A stretch of 64,000 bases of DNA, taken from Vreelandella zhaodongensis. Lineage in GTDB: Bacteria; Pseudomonadota; Gammaproteobacteria; Pseudomonadales; Halomonadaceae. This document shows, in pieces, positions 1 through 9,032 of the stretch; positions within the stretch are counted from its first letter, which is position 1, and every line of letters begins with the position of its first letter. The stretch spans positions 229,947-293,946 of the forward strand of contig NZ_JACCDD010000007.1 in NCBI RefSeq assembly GCF_013415115.1, given 5' to 3'. Under the pieces are notes generated by a model. That model was given only the letters and a program-made list of their open reading frames with translations. It searched no databases and had not been told where the DNA came from. Position numbers and translations under genes: made by a program.

Positions 1-1
1 C

Positions 2-2173
2 CTCGCCGACGGTACGGCGATGATCCACTTTATGGACGGCGAGCAGGAAGACCTTGTTTTTTCTGCCCGCTTTGCCTGTCCGGTATGCGGCTATTCGCTC
101 TCTGAGCTTGAGCCGCGGATGTTTTCGTTCAACAACCCAGCCGGCGCCTGCCCCACCTGTGACGGCTTGGGCGTTCAACAGTATTTTGATCCAGAAAAGC
201 TGATTAGCCACCCTGAGTTATCGCTAGCGGAAGGCGTCATTAAAGGCTGGGATCGGCGCAACATTTATTACTTCACCCAACTGCAGGCGCTCGCCAAGCA
301 TTATCAGTTTGAGCTTGAAACGCCGTGGAATGAGCTTGCCAGCCATGAGCGTGAAATTATTTTAAACGGTAGTGGCAGCGAACAGATTCCCTTTGTGTAT
401 GTGGGTGACCGTGGCCGCAAGGTGACGCGCGAACACGCCTTTGAAGGCGTACTACCCAACATGCAACGTCGCTATCGTGAAACTGAATCCAACATGGTGC
501 GTGACGATCTGGCTAAGTATATCGCCGTACAGCCCTGTGCCACCTGTGGCGGCTCACGGCTACGCAAAGAGTCACGCCATGTGTTTGTCGATGACCATAA
601 CATTGCCGATATTGTGCATTTGCCTATCGGTGAAGCGTGGCGCTACTTTGCTGAGCTCTCCCTGCCGGGCCGCAAAGGCGAAATTGCCGATAAGATCGTT
701 AACGAAATTCATGCCCGTCTAGAGTTTCTGGTCAATGTGGGGTTGGACTATTTAAACCTTGAACGCAGCGCTGACACACTCTCAGGCGGTGAAGCCCAGC
801 GTATTCGCCTCGCCAGCCAAATCGGCGCTGGGCTAGTGGGGGTCATGTATATTCTTGACGAGCCCTCTATCGGCCTTCACCAGCGGGATAATGACCGGCT
901 GCTGAAAACCTTGGAGCGCCTGCGGGATTTAGGCAATACGGTCATCGTCGTCGAACATGACGAAGACGCAATTCGCGCGGCGGACCATGTTCTGGATATC
1001 GGCCCAGGTGCAGGGGTCCATGGCGGTGAAATCGTCGCTCAGGGCACGCCCCAGGACGTGATGGATAACCCCAATTCGCTGACCGGCCAATACTTATCGG
1101 GAACACGGGAAATCGCCGTCCCTCCCTATCGAATTCCAGGGAACCCTGAAAAACAGCTGGTGTTGCGAGGAGCCACCGGCAACAATCTGCAAGACGTCAC
1201 ACTGACGCTGCCGCTGGGGCTGTTTATCGCGGTCACAGGTGTGTCAGGTTCAGGGAAATCAACGCTGATTAACGGCACCCTGATGCCCATCGCCGCCCGT
1301 GAGTTAAATCGCGCCACCACGCTCACTCCGGCACCTTATCAACACATAGAAGGCCTTGACCTGCTCGATAAAGTGATCGATATCGACCAGAGCCCCATTG
1401 GCCGTACGCCGCGCTCCAACCCCGCCACCTATACCGGCATCTTCACACCGATTCGTGAGTTATTCGCCGGCACTCAGGAAGCGCGTTCGCGGGGCTACAA
1501 ACCCGGCCGCTTCAGTTTTAACGTTAAAGGGGGACGCTGCGAAGCGTGCCAGGGCGAAGGCATGATCAAGGTAGAGATGCACTTCCTGCCGGATATTTAT
1601 GTGCCCTGCGATGTGTGTAAAGGCAAGCGCTACAACCGCGAAACACTCGATATCCACTATAAAGGCAAAACGATCCACGAAGTGCTGGCCATGACCGTAG
1701 AGGACGCACTGGAATTCTTCAGCCCAGTACCCGCCATTGCCCGTCGTTTGCAAACCCTGCTGGACGTGGGCCTCTCCTATATTCGCCTGGGCCAGAGTGC
1801 CACCACGCTTTCAGGTGGAGAGGCGCAACGGGTCAAACTGGCCCGCGAGCTGGCCAAGCGTGATACCGGAAAAACGCTTTATATCCTGGATGAGCCCACC
1901 ACTGGCCTACATTTTGAAGATATCCGTCAGCTACTCACAGTACTGCACCGCCTGCGTGACCACGGTAATACCATTGTGGTGATTGAGCACAACCTGGATG
2001 TCATCAAAACCGCTGACTGGATTATCGATCTCGGCCCGGAAGGTGGCTCTGGCGGCGGGCAGATTATTGCCGAAGGCACTCCTGAACACATTACCAAGCA
2101 GAGCGTGTCCCATACCGGTCACTTCCTGGCACCATTGTTAAAACGCGGTAATCGTGCCAAAAGAACCGCCTAG
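2..2173 (+). CDS. uvrA: UvrA, excinuclease ABC subunit A (3' part, 5' end outside window)
   Basis: UvrA is the damage-sensing ATPase of nucleotide excision repair; it loads UvrB onto lesions in the cytoplasm. The reading frame is open from base 2, so roughly the first 220 of about 940 residues lie outside the window. Visible parts are the zinc motif CPVCGYS followed by CPTCDGLG, the first ABC signature SGGEAQR with [12 protein letters not shown], the second Walker [10 protein letters not shown] (about nt 1238), the [17 protein letters not shown] zinc module (about nt 1538-1640), and a second SGGEAQR with [12 protein letters not shown]. The sequence tracks the enteric protein closely to its C-terminus, so identity is certain. 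A perfect hairpin follows the stop codon. It is unrelated to the flagellar cluster and marks its flank. Confidence 0.98.
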   Translation, partial: LADGTAMIHFMDGEQEDLVFSARFACPVCGYSLSELEPRMFSFNNPAGACPTCDGLGVQQYFDPEKLISHPELSLAEGVIKGWDRRNIYYFTQLQALAKHYQFELETPWNELASHEREIILNGSGSEQIPFVYVGDRGRKVTREHAFEGVLPNMQRRYRETESNMVRDDLAKYIAVQPCATCGGSRLRKESRHVFVDDHNIADIVHLPIGEAWRYFAELSLPGRKGEIADKIVNEIHARLEFLVNVGLDYLNLERSADTLSGGEAQRIRLASQIGAGLVGVMYILDEPSIGLHQRDNDRLLKTLERLRDLGNTVIVVEHDEDAIRAADHVLDIGPGAGVHGGEIVAQGTPQDVMDNPNSLTGQYLSGTREIAVPPYRIPGNPEKQLVLRGATGNNLQDVTLTLPLGLFIAVTGVSGSGKSTLINGTLMPIAARELNRATTLTPAPYQHIEGLDLLDKVIDIDQSPIGRTPRSNPATYTGIFTPIRELFAGTQEARSRGYKPGRFSFNVKGGRCEACQGEGMIKVEMHFLPDIYVPCDVCKGKRYNRETLDIHYKGKTIHEVLAMTVEDALEFFSPVPAIARRLQTLLDVGLSYIRLGQSATTLSGGEAQRVKLARELAKRDTGKTLYILDEPTTGLHFEDIRQLLTVLHRLRDHGNTIVVIEHNLDVIKTADWIIDLGPEGGSGGGQIIAEGTPEHITKQSVSHTGHFLAPLLKRGNRAKRTA

Positions 2174-2180
2174 AGCCACT

Positions 2181-2207
2181 CCCAGGGTGGGGTTTACCCA
2201 CCCTGGG
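2181..2207 (+). terminator. Hairpin after uvrA
   Basis: A perfect 11-bp stem (CCCAGGGTGGG pairing with CCCACCCTGGG) with a 5-nt loop begins 7 nt after the uvrA stop codon. There is no T-run on either side, so it is a strong stem but not a textbook intrinsic terminator; it may block 3' decay instead. Confidence 0.6.
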
Positions 2208-2289
2208 AAATAGCTGCGATACGCCTCCCCCACCCAAGGACGGCAAGAAAGAAGAAAAGACCAAGCAACATAGGTCGGCTCTGTTTATA

Positions 2290-2313
2290 TTGATTAACGT
2301 TTATATTAATCAA
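2290..2313. promoter_or_regulatory. Inverted-repeat operator upstream of the Crp/Fnr-type gene
   Basis: Perfect inverted repeat: TTGATTAA, 8-nt spacer, TTAATCAA, ending 46 nt before the GTG start at 2360. The half-site TTGAT resembles an FNR half-site, but the canonical FNR box has TTGAT and ATCAA only 4 nt apart, so the spacing differs. It may be an autoregulatory operator for the downstream regulator; that is inference from position. Confidence 0.5.
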
Positions 2314-2359
2314 CAACGCGGCCTGTTAATCGTTGCTAACCTTTTAGGAGAAGGAAGCT

Positions 2360-3100
2360 GTGGATCAGGATAAAAGCTGCATTATTAGCCACTTCAGTCA
2401 CTACTGCTCGCTAACCGAAGAAGAAAAAGCGCTATTAAACGAGTTGGAAGAGAGCCCTACTGATATCAAAGCAGGGGCACTACTGTGGGCAGTTGACGCA
2501 CCCGCGAATGAGTTTTGCACCTTGCGCAGTGGCTGGGCTTACTCCTACCGACATCTAGAAAACGGCGACCGGCAAATTCTGGAAGTGTTTTTGCCTGGCG
2601 ATATTATCGGTTTGCGGGAGTTTGCATTCTCCAAGCGGTTGGAAAACGTACGCATGATTACAGACGGCGTGGTCTGCCATTTCCCCCATAAGCGCATGCT
2701 AGAGCTGTTTCGCCAGTCACTGACACTTACCTCGGTGATGTTTGCTATTGGCAGTCGCCAACAAGCCCTGTTAACCGAACGGCTGGTTAACTTAGCGCGG
2801 CGTAGCGCTAGACAAAAAATGTCCCATTTTCTTCATGAGATGTACTTACGCTTACGCCAAACCAACCATGACATCAGCGGCCAGTTCCGCCTGCCACTTT
2901 CTCAAGAACAGTTAGCCGATATTCTAGGCTTAAGCCCTGTTCATGTGAGCCGAACCTTTAGTGCATTGAGTGAAGATGGCTTAGTCTTCCGTGATCGCCA
3001 TCACGTCACTATTCCCGATTTAAAGGCTTTAGCCACTGAAGGTGAATTCGACGACTGCTACCTAACCGATAACGTTAGGCCGCTGCTTATTAGCGCCTGA
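2360..3100 (+). CDS. Crp/Fnr-family transcriptional regulator
   Basis: A 246-residue cytoplasmic regulator. Residues about 20-140 look like a cyclic-nucleotide-binding beta-roll (LLWAVDAPANEF, FLPGDIIGLREF), followed by a long dimer helix and a Crp-type winged helix at about 175-235, with LPLSQEQLADILGLSPVHVS as the HTH. The recognition helix carries VHVSR rather than the FNR ExxSR. Cysteines at residues 6 and 15 are spaced C-x8-C, which does not fit the FNR iron-sulfur pattern, so oxygen sensing through an Fe-S cluster is not supported. The GTG start is chosen because GGAGAAGG lies just before it. A perfect inverted repeat upstream suggests autoregulation. The effector is unknown, and no neighbouring gene reveals its target. 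Confidence 0.85.
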   Translation: MDQDKSCIISHFSHYCSLTEEEKALLNELEESPTDIKAGALLWAVDAPANEFCTLRSGWAYSYRHLENGDRQILEVFLPGDIIGLREFAFSKRLENVRMITDGVVCHFPHKRMLELFRQSLTLTSVMFAIGSRQQALLTERLVNLARRSARQKMSHFLHEMYLRLRQTNHDISGQFRLPLSQEQLADILGLSPVHVSRTFSALSEDGLVFRDRHHVTIPDLKALATEGEFDDCYLTDNVRPLLISA

Positions 3101-3162
3101 GCCTTAGCGTCTGAATCAACGGCAGGTTTTTTGCTCTTAAAACTTTTTGTTCTCAAAACAAG

Positions 3163-3197
3163 CAACGCCGCGTGGCTCTCTAGACCACGCGGCGTTG
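3163..3197. terminator. Terminator between the Crp/Fnr gene and nrdJb
   Basis: A 13-bp perfect stem (CAACGCCGCGTGG with CCACGCGGCGTTG) and 9-nt loop sits between convergent genes. On the minus strand it is followed by CTTGTTTTGAG, a T-rich stretch, so it most likely ends the nrdJ operon; it may also stop plus-strand transcripts. Confidence 0.75.
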
Positions 3198-3227
3198 TTC
3201 GTTAGCGTTTTAGTGGGTTTATCTGGC

Positions 3228-4022
3228 TTAGCCGCACTTAGACCAGCCGCAGCCTGCATAGCAGGTGGGGCAGCCATCCATCATGATGAGCTCACCGCGA
3301 CATTCAGGACAGTTGCCCACGGTTGCCGGGCCACTGCCTTCAGGCTTTTTTGCGGTGTTTTCTTGCTCAGTGGCTCCGCCAATCGGCTCAACAGCGCCAG
3401 CCACTGGGCTAGTGTCTGGCTCGTCGACCGGTGGTTGCCAAGCATGGCCATGCTGCATGCGGTGCGCATAGCGCTCTACCAGCATTTCTACCGGTACTTG
3501 GTTGCCATCCTGGTCCAAGAAACCACGCCGATAGAGAATTTGCTGGATCGACCAGGCTATCGCCGCCACTTCAGAATCGTGGAACATTGGCTTGTTCCAG
3601 CGATTCATACCACAGCGCACTAACCCTTTATCCCAAGCGACTTTGCGCAGGTCAGCCACCGCTTGGGTGACATAGCCCCCACGCGCTGCCAGGGAAAGGC
3701 TACGCATGGTAGCCGTAATCCACTGATGCTCGCTGGAGAGCTGTCCTGACGGAAAAAAGAACTCAACCGGTCGCTCAATAACCACACGCCGACCACCGAC
3801 TACGCCTTCCACGGGCATAAAAGAGACCAGCAGATAGACTTTTTTGCGACCTTCCGCACCAACGTATGAGATCTTTTCGGATACCGCTTCTAGCGTTCCT
3901 TCTGGGCGTGAGGGAATCCTGACCGTCAGCGGGTCTTCTTCCGGAAGTTCAGGGGCAGGCGCTGCCTGCTCCTGTTGCTTGATACGGTAACCAACGATTT
4001 TTGAGGTAATTTCTACAGCCAT
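3228..4022 (-). CDS. nrdJb: Class II ribonucleotide reductase, small C-terminal component NrdJb
   Basis: A 264-residue protein matching NrdJb, the second half of the split adenosylcobalamin-dependent ribonucleotide reductase known from Pseudomonas. It ends in a cysteine-rich tail with CPEC, then CPTC, CGWSKCG, which fits a zinc site plus the redox-active cysteine pair that re-reduces the NrdJa active site. The ATG at 4022 is chosen because GGAG lies 7 nt before it; the longer GTG frame (4034) starts inside that ribosome-binding site. It lies 59 nt downstream of nrdJa on the same strand, in an obvious operon, and a strong terminator follows. Confidence 0.88.
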   Translation of the reverse strand: MAVEITSKIVGYRIKQQEQAAPAPELPEEDPLTVRIPSRPEGTLEAVSEKISYVGAEGRKKVYLLVSFMPVEGVVGGRRVVIERPVEFFFPSGQLSSEHQWITATMRSLSLAARGGYVTQAVADLRKVAWDKGLVRCGMNRWNKPMFHDSEVAAIAWSIQQILYRRGFLDQDGNQVPVEMLVERYAHRMQHGHAWQPPVDEPDTSPVAGAVEPIGGATEQENTAKKPEGSGPATVGNCPECRGELIMMDGCPTCYAGCGWSKCG

Positions 4023-4081
4023 GGTGTTCTCCACTTAGCAAAAGGTGTCGGGCGATGTTCTTAGCAAGGCGTAGCCCGCCC

Positions 4082-6193
4082 TTACCATTTGCCGTAGGTG
4101 CCCTCTTTTAAGGCATCAAACAGGTTGGCGGCGTTATGCTCTTCACCGTCGTAAACCACCGTTTCATCGCCGGTCAGCTCTAAGGTTTCGCCATTTTCCA
4201 GCTCAAACACGTAGGTGGTGTTTTTCAAATCATCTTCACGTACCAGTACGCCCTGGAACGCCTCTGGATTGAAGCGGAACGTGGTGCAGCCTTTCAGGCG
4301 GCTCTCATAGGCTTGTAGGTAAAGATCCTGAAATTTCTCGAACGGGAACTCCGTCGGCACGTTGACTGTTTTGGAGATTGCCGAGTCGATCCACTGCTGC
4401 GCGGCAGCCTGCACGGCCACATGCTGTTCAGGCGTCACCGAGTCTGCGGTAATAAAGTAGTCGGGCAAATCGCTTTCCACCGCATCGGCGGCAATAAAGT
4501 GACGATAAGCGGCTAACTCGAACGAGACAACCTCAACTTGCTCTTTGGTTTTCTTGCCCGATTGAATGATATTGCGGAAATAACGATGCGAGAACGATGG
4601 TTCAATGCCGTTAGACGCATTATTACCCATCGACAGCGAAATCGTACCGGTGGGCGCAATAGAGCTATGGTGGGTGAAGCGTGCGCCATGCTCTGCCAGT
4701 TGTGTGACCAGCTCAGGGTCTAACTCGGCAACTTTCGCCATGTACTGGCTGTAGCGGGCATGCAGAATACGTCCAGGCACTTTATCGCCCACTTCATAGC
4801 CATCGGCGGCTAGCTGGGGGCGCTCGCGCATCATCTTAGGCGTAATCGTGTGCTCTTGCTCAAGCACAGGCGCCATGCCTTTCTCTTTAGACAGTTCTAG
4901 CGCTTGCTTCCAGCCTTCCAGGGCGAGGTGACGGCTTACCTCCTCGGTGAAGGCCAGCGACGCTTGGGAGCCATAGGGAATTTTAAGCATGGTCAGCGTT
5001 GAACCCAGTCCCAAAAAGCCCATGCCATGGCGGCGCTTGGCTTCAATCTCACGCTGCTGCTGAGGTAGTGGCAGGCCAGCAATTTCCACGACGTTATCCA
5101 ACATACGTGTGAAGATTGCCACAACCTTGCGATAGCGTTCCCAATCAAAGCGCGGCTTATCGCTGAACGGCTCGATGACAAACTGAGTCAGGTTGACCGA
5201 TCCCAGCAGACAGGCACCTTCAGGCGGCAGCGGCTGCTCACCACACGGGTTGGTCGCGCGGATATCTTCGCAGAACCAGTTATTGTTCATGCGATTGACC
5301 TGATCAATCAGAATAAACCCAGGTTCGGCGTAGTCGTAAGTCGAGGACATAATAGTGTCCCACAGCTCACGGGCTTTAATCACTTCAACCACACGGCAGG
5401 CTACGCGACCTTCGTTATCTACCGTATAGCCCTCTTCCATGACAGGCCAGTCGCGGTAAATCAAATCGCCCGCTTTTACATCGTCTTTTTCACCAGGGTG
5501 CAATGGAAACGCCAGCGGCCAATCAGCGTTATGCTTCACTGCTTCCATAAATTCATCGGTAATCAACAGGCTAAGGTTGAACTGGCGAAGACGACCGGCC
5601 TCCCGCTTAGCTTGGATAAACTCGCGAACATCCGGATGGCCAACATCGAAGGTGCCCATCTGGGCGCCTCGACGGCCACCGGCAGATGCTACGGTAAAGC
5701 ACATCTTGTCGTAGATATCCATAAACGCCAGCGGCCCATTGGTGCCCGCGCCAGCACCAAACACAAACGCGCCCTTATGGCGCAGCGTCGAAAAATCGTA
5801 GCCAATACCCGCACCCGATTTCAGCGTCATGCCAGCATCAACGACTGAGTCGAGAATATCGCGCATAGAGTCGCGGATAGTGCGGGACACTGTGCAGTTA
5901 ATCAGACTAACCGCAGGCTTATACGCTTCAGCACCCGCGTTGGAAAGGATTCGTCCAGCGGGGATAGCGCCGTTTTCCATGGCCCAGCGGAATTTAGGCA
6001 GCCATTCCTTCGCTTTGTCGCCTTCGACCGCCGCCAGCGCTCGCGCGACACGTTCAAAGGTAGCACCCACATCCTGATCAACAGGTTGGCTATGGCGATC
6101 TTTTAACCGATATTTAGCATCCCAGATATCTTTTGAAGGAACCTGTAGTGGGACGTCATTCGAGGTCTGCATAGCCTTTGTTGCGGTGCTCAT
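4082..6193 (-). CDS. nrdJa: Class II (B12-dependent) ribonucleoside-diphosphate reductase NrdJa
   Basis: This is the catalytic subunit that reduces ribonucleotides to deoxyribonucleotides with adenosylcobalamin, needing neither oxygen nor an iron radical subunit. It has 703 residues from the ATG at 6193; AAGGAG stands 9 nt upstream, while the longer GTG frame starts within that site. Family motifs: LINCTVS with Cys100, NPCGEQPLPPEGACLLGSVN around residue 314 (active-site Cys and Glu), HHSSIAPTGTIS, and GCTTFRFNPEAFQG near the end. The C-terminal redox cysteines are missing here because they sit on NrdJb. Two NrdR-like boxes upstream suggest repression when dNTPs are plentiful. No cobalamin riboswitch was recognised in the leader. 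Confidence 0.93.
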   Translation of the reverse strand: MSTATKAMQTSNDVPLQVPSKDIWDAKYRLKDRHSQPVDQDVGATFERVARALAAVEGDKAKEWLPKFRWAMENGAIPAGRILSNAGAEAYKPAVSLINCTVSRTIRDSMRDILDSVVDAGMTLKSGAGIGYDFSTLRHKGAFVFGAGAGTNGPLAFMDIYDKMCFTVASAGGRRGAQMGTFDVGHPDVREFIQAKREAGRLRQFNLSLLITDEFMEAVKHNADWPLAFPLHPGEKDDVKAGDLIYRDWPVMEEGYTVDNEGRVACRVVEVIKARELWDTIMSSTYDYAEPGFILIDQVNRMNNNWFCEDIRATNPCGEQPLPPEGACLLGSVNLTQFVIEPFSDKPRFDWERYRKVVAIFTRMLDNVVEIAGLPLPQQQREIEAKRRHGMGFLGLGSTLTMLKIPYGSQASLAFTEEVSRHLALEGWKQALELSKEKGMAPVLEQEHTITPKMMRERPQLAADGYEVGDKVPGRILHARYSQYMAKVAELDPELVTQLAEHGARFTHHSSIAPTGTISLSMGNNASNGIEPSFSHRYFRNIIQSGKKTKEQVEVVSFELAAYRHFIAADAVESDLPDYFITADSVTPEQHVAVQAAAQQWIDSAISKTVNVPTEFPFEKFQDLYLQAYESRLKGCTTFRFNPEAFQGVLVREDDLKNTTYVFELENGETLELTGDETVVYDGEEHNAANLFDALKEGTYGKW

Positions 6194-6282
6194 GTCGCGA
6201 AACTCCTTCACAACGGGGTGAATATAGCGCTCAAAACGCTGCGATTATACGTCCTGCGGATATGAAGTATAGACTTGACTTC

Positions 6283-6329
6283 ACACTATATGCGGCCTTT
6301 TTATTGTTAAAGACTACTACATATAGGAA
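6283..6329. promoter_or_regulatory. Pair of NrdR-like boxes upstream of nrdJa
   Basis: Two sites resemble the NrdR consensus acaCwAtATaTwGtgt. The box at 6314-6329 has core CTACATATAG (one mismatch to CWATATATWG). The box at 6283-6298 matches well in its left half (ACACTATAT) and poorly in the right. Their cores are 31 bp apart, about three helical turns, the arrangement known for NrdR boxes. A possible -10, TATAAT on the minus strand, lies at 6244-6249, 51 nt before the nrdJa start, without a clear -35. Confidence 0.6.
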
Positions 6330-6400
6330 AATCAGCGCGTTACCCTTTTGCTTATCTTCAACAAGCGATAGGCTATTAATTTTCTTGCGCGGTGTCTTTT

Positions 6401-6952
6401 ATGCCTAACGTAAAGCGTTTATCTTTAGCGGCCTTCAGTGCCGCACTGTTCAGCACTGCGTTGCCTGGCCTGGCGGCCACGTTCAATGTTGATGCGACAC
6501 AGCCCCATGACCACTGGCAGTCGATGACGCTGTCGCTGGGGGATGAACGGCATTTTCGCGCCGTGGAAACCCACAGTTATTCCGATGCCACGCTAAGCCT
6601 TAACGCGACTCAGGGTGTTTGCGACTTGCCCTGGCTGGAAATGCGAGTAACGCTAAGAGAACAGCAAGGCGAAAGTCGCGCGGTTAACTTAGTCCCCACC
6701 AGGATTCGGGTAGATGACACGCCTATTATCGACACCATGGCCGAATTCATTACCGAGCGTGGCGATGACGGGTTTTATGCACACTTCTATCTGAACGACC
6801 TGCCGACGTTAATGGATCAAATGAGCCAGGGTGAGCAGCTGTTTCTCGGTTTTGACCAACAGGATAATGACCCTTGGTATATGACCTTTAGTCTTGCAGG
6901 TGCAGATGAGGCAATCGCGCGCATGCAACGCTTGTGCCTCGCAGAGTCATAA
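6401..6952 (+). CDS. Secreted or periplasmic protein of unknown function
   Basis: A 183-residue protein I do not recognise. It begins with a typical Sec signal peptide (NVKRLSLAAFSAALFSTALPGLAA), so the mature protein starts near TFNVDATQ. The rest looks soluble and acidic, with two cysteines (in GVCDLPWLEM and RLCLAES) that could form a disulfide. The ATG at 6401 is chosen because it gives a standard signal peptide; a GTG at 6392 is in frame, and neither start has a strong ribosome-binding site. It is divergent from nrdJa and convergent, 14 bp apart, with the phytochrome-like cyclase gene. No function is claimed. Confidence 0.7.
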   Translation: MPNVKRLSLAAFSAALFSTALPGLAATFNVDATQPHDHWQSMTLSLGDERHFRAVETHSYSDATLSLNATQGVCDLPWLEMRVTLREQQGESRAVNLVPTRIRVDDTPIIDTMAEFITERGDDGFYAHFYLNDLPTLMDQMSQGEQLFLGFDQQDNDPWYMTFSLAGADEAIARMQRLCLAES

Positions 6953-6981
6953 AGCGCTGTATCGCTTCACGGTGCGCTTTT
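6951..6981. terminator. Possible bidirectional hairpin at a convergent gene junction
   Basis: AAAGCGC and GCGCTTT pair across a 16-nt loop exactly where two convergent genes meet; the stem overlaps the last bases of both genes. A-tracts and T-tracts are inside the stem, so it could work in both directions, but the long loop makes it weak. Confidence 0.4.
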
Positions 6982-9009
6982 CGCGGCGATTTCAACGCGA
7001 TTTCGCCCGTTACGCTTAGCTTGATACATCGCCGTGTCCGCCCGCGCTATGAGGGTTTTACAGCTGTCACCGTGTTGCCATACGGCCACGCCGATGCTGA
7101 CGGTCATCGGCTGATCCAGACCATTAACATAAAGTGTGGCCACTAGGCTGCGTAAGCGCTCAGCAAGCCCCTCTGCGGCTTCCATGTTGGAGTGAGTTGC
7201 CAACACCACAAACTCTTCACCGCCCCAGCGCCCTAAGTGATCACAGCCACGCAGCGAGTTCTCCACTAAGCGCGCTAGAGAGACCAATACGTCATCGCCC
7301 ACACTGTGACCGAGGGTGTCATTAATTTGTTTAAAGTGGTCGACATCAAAGAGTAACAGCGCGAAAGCAGCTCCGTATCGCTGCGCTGCCACCAGCTGTG
7401 CATCGATGGCCTGCTCGATACGATAACGGTTCCACACCTGGGTAAGCGGGTCGAAATGCGCCAGCTGTTCTAACCGCTGATTGGCGTCTGCCAGCGCTTT
7501 ACGCTCGCGCTCAAGGTGCATATTAAGCGTGCTGATTTCGTAAGCAGAAATCGCCAGCGTTAAATCTTCCCCTAAGTCCATCGCCGCTAAACGCTCAACT
7601 CGCTGCCATGCTTCACTCTTGCCGGTAACTTCCTCACACCACGCGGCAGAAGGCGATAACATCAAGGGGTGTAGGGGTGATGAAGACGGCTGCATCGCCC
7701 AGTAGAGCGTTTCTACTTGCTCAGGGCGAAAAAATATCAGCCAACTGCGCTGAGTCGGACTCGTCGGCAGCGGGATTGCCAGCACACCACTGTGCTCTAA
7801 CATGCCCAAAGAAGAGGTTAACGGCTCTTTGGTGGTCTCCTGGGTACACCATGGTCCGCTATGGATATGTGCCTTTTCAATCCGTGTGACGAACTGGCTG
7901 ATCGCCTCTGGCTTAGGCGTATTGCCTGATTGGTACACGCTTCCTTTCACCCACAGCGCAACGCCATGGGCGCGAAAGAGCGATTGCCATGTATCGGCAT
8001 GTTGAGTAAACAGCTGGTAGGGGTTCTGTGGTTTTAAGCGATTATTGCTTGAAAGCACAAGACTGTCTTGCACACGTTGCAAGTAGCGTGCTTCTTGGCG
8101 GGCTCTCAGCAGCAACAGCCTCTGTGTCGCCATTTGCACCAAGGTTCGCACCGCATCACGCACGGGTGGCGTCACAGGATGAGCTGTCGCCGAGTGGCAG
8201 TATAATAGCCCCCAGAGACCGGCATCTCCCTGCATGGCTACGCTTAACGCACCACGCACACCAAGGCGCTGCAAATACAGCTGCCTTTCAGGGGCCGGCG
8301 CGCGCAAAAAGCAGGCGCTCACATCGACTGCCACATCCCTTGGCTGTAAGTCCTCACAAGTTGCCGCAACATCTTGGATAAGCCGCACCGGATGGCGTTC
8401 GTAGGCACGCCGCAGCGCAATCGGAAAGTCCTTGGCGGGAAAGCGCTGCCCTAGCAAGGCGGGTAAGCGACCTAATGGCAACTCACCGCTCGGCTTAACA
8501 CTGCTAGCAGAGAGCGATTCGGCTACGATCAAGCCATGCCAATCACTATCGAAATGGCAAACAGACACGCGGTCATGGCCGGTTAACTCTTGTACTGCCA
8601 TCACAAGATAATCAAGCAACTCTTCTTGATGAGTCGCTTCCGCTAAACGCATCAGGCGCTCGTTTACCGTGCCGAGCAGACGCTGCTTACCTAAGGTGTT
8701 GAGTGGCTCTATCTCAACCAGCACATGTGCGCCTGCTCGGTAGGCATGTAGCTGAAAGCGATTGGAGCGGGTTGGGCATTTAAAGGTGAGCGGGCCCGGC
8801 AGCCGCTGCTGCCCCTGCAGCTCGTAGCGTACGCGCTGGCTTAAGCGCTTCCCCAGAACGCTAGATAGCATTGGGAAGCGCCCCTCCTCGGGGGCGCTCA
8901 CGCCCAGCATTACCGCGACATTGCTACTGATCGCTTGTATGCGTCGACTGTCTGCATCGAGTACCAGTAATGCACCGAACGACTGTAGTAGCGAGTGATG
9001 CTTCGACAC
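6967..9009 (-). CDS. Phytochrome-like PAS-GAF-PHY diguanylate cyclase (GGDEF) with degenerate chromophore site
   Basis: 680 residues. The N-terminus (LLQSFGALLVLD) matches the PAS-2 domain of bacteriophytochromes. A GAF domain follows (FPAKDFP, DVSACFLR, GLLYCHS), then a PHY domain (WLIFFRPEQVETLYWA), a helical linker, and a GGDEF domain with intact GGEEF near residue 597, so c-di-GMP synthesis is likely. The photosensory residues are lost: no N-terminal Cys anchor, the GAF SPIH element reads APER, the CHH motif reads CHS, and the tongue PRxSF reads PSAAW. It probably does not bind bilin and may sense something else or only dimerise. The GTG start lies 23 nt after the sodium-type stator gene, and TTGAGG precedes it, so it is probably the last gene of the fliA-stator operon. 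Confidence 0.85.
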   Translation of the reverse strand: MSKHHSLLQSFGALLVLDADSRRIQAISSNVAVMLGVSAPEEGRFPMLSSVLGKRLSQRVRYELQGQQRLPGPLTFKCPTRSNRFQLHAYRAGAHVLVEIEPLNTLGKQRLLGTVNERLMRLAEATHQEELLDYLVMAVQELTGHDRVSVCHFDSDWHGLIVAESLSASSVKPSGELPLGRLPALLGQRFPAKDFPIALRRAYERHPVRLIQDVAATCEDLQPRDVAVDVSACFLRAPAPERQLYLQRLGVRGALSVAMQGDAGLWGLLYCHSATAHPVTPPVRDAVRTLVQMATQRLLLLRARQEARYLQRVQDSLVLSSNNRLKPQNPYQLFTQHADTWQSLFRAHGVALWVKGSVYQSGNTPKPEAISQFVTRIEKAHIHSGPWCTQETTKEPLTSSLGMLEHSGVLAIPLPTSPTQRSWLIFFRPEQVETLYWAMQPSSSPLHPLMLSPSAAWCEEVTGKSEAWQRVERLAAMDLGEDLTLAISAYEISTLNMHLERERKALADANQRLEQLAHFDPLTQVWNRYRIEQAIDAQLVAAQRYGAAFALLLFDVDHFKQINDTLGHSVGDDVLVSLARLVENSLRGCDHLGRWGGEEFVVLATHSNMEAAEGLAERLRSLVATLYVNGLDQPMTVSIGVAVWQHGDSCKTLIARADTAMYQAKRNGRNRVEIAAKSAP

Positions 9010-9032
9010 AGAGTTAGCCTCAAGAAAGCTTT

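Noticed and set aside
2360..3100. True oxygen-sensing FNR
   Set aside because: The cysteine pattern does not fit the C-x2-C-x5-C cluster and the recognition helix lacks ExxSR.
3147..3623. 158-codon open frame on the plus strand
   Set aside because: It lies opposite nrdJb and crosses the terminator hairpin; the translation resembles no family and the opposite frame is a clear gene.
5498..5848. 116-codon plus-strand frame opposite nrdJa
   Set aside because: It is a shadow of the conserved nrdJa frame, with no start signals.
6194..6400. Cobalamin riboswitch before the B12-dependent reductase
   Set aside because: The leader is short and no B12-box-like sequence or multi-stem layout was visible; NrdR-like boxes explain regulation better.
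8028..8381. 117-codon plus-strand frame opposite the phytochrome-like gene
   Set aside because: The opposite frame encodes recognisable GAF and PHY domains; this one has no family resemblance.
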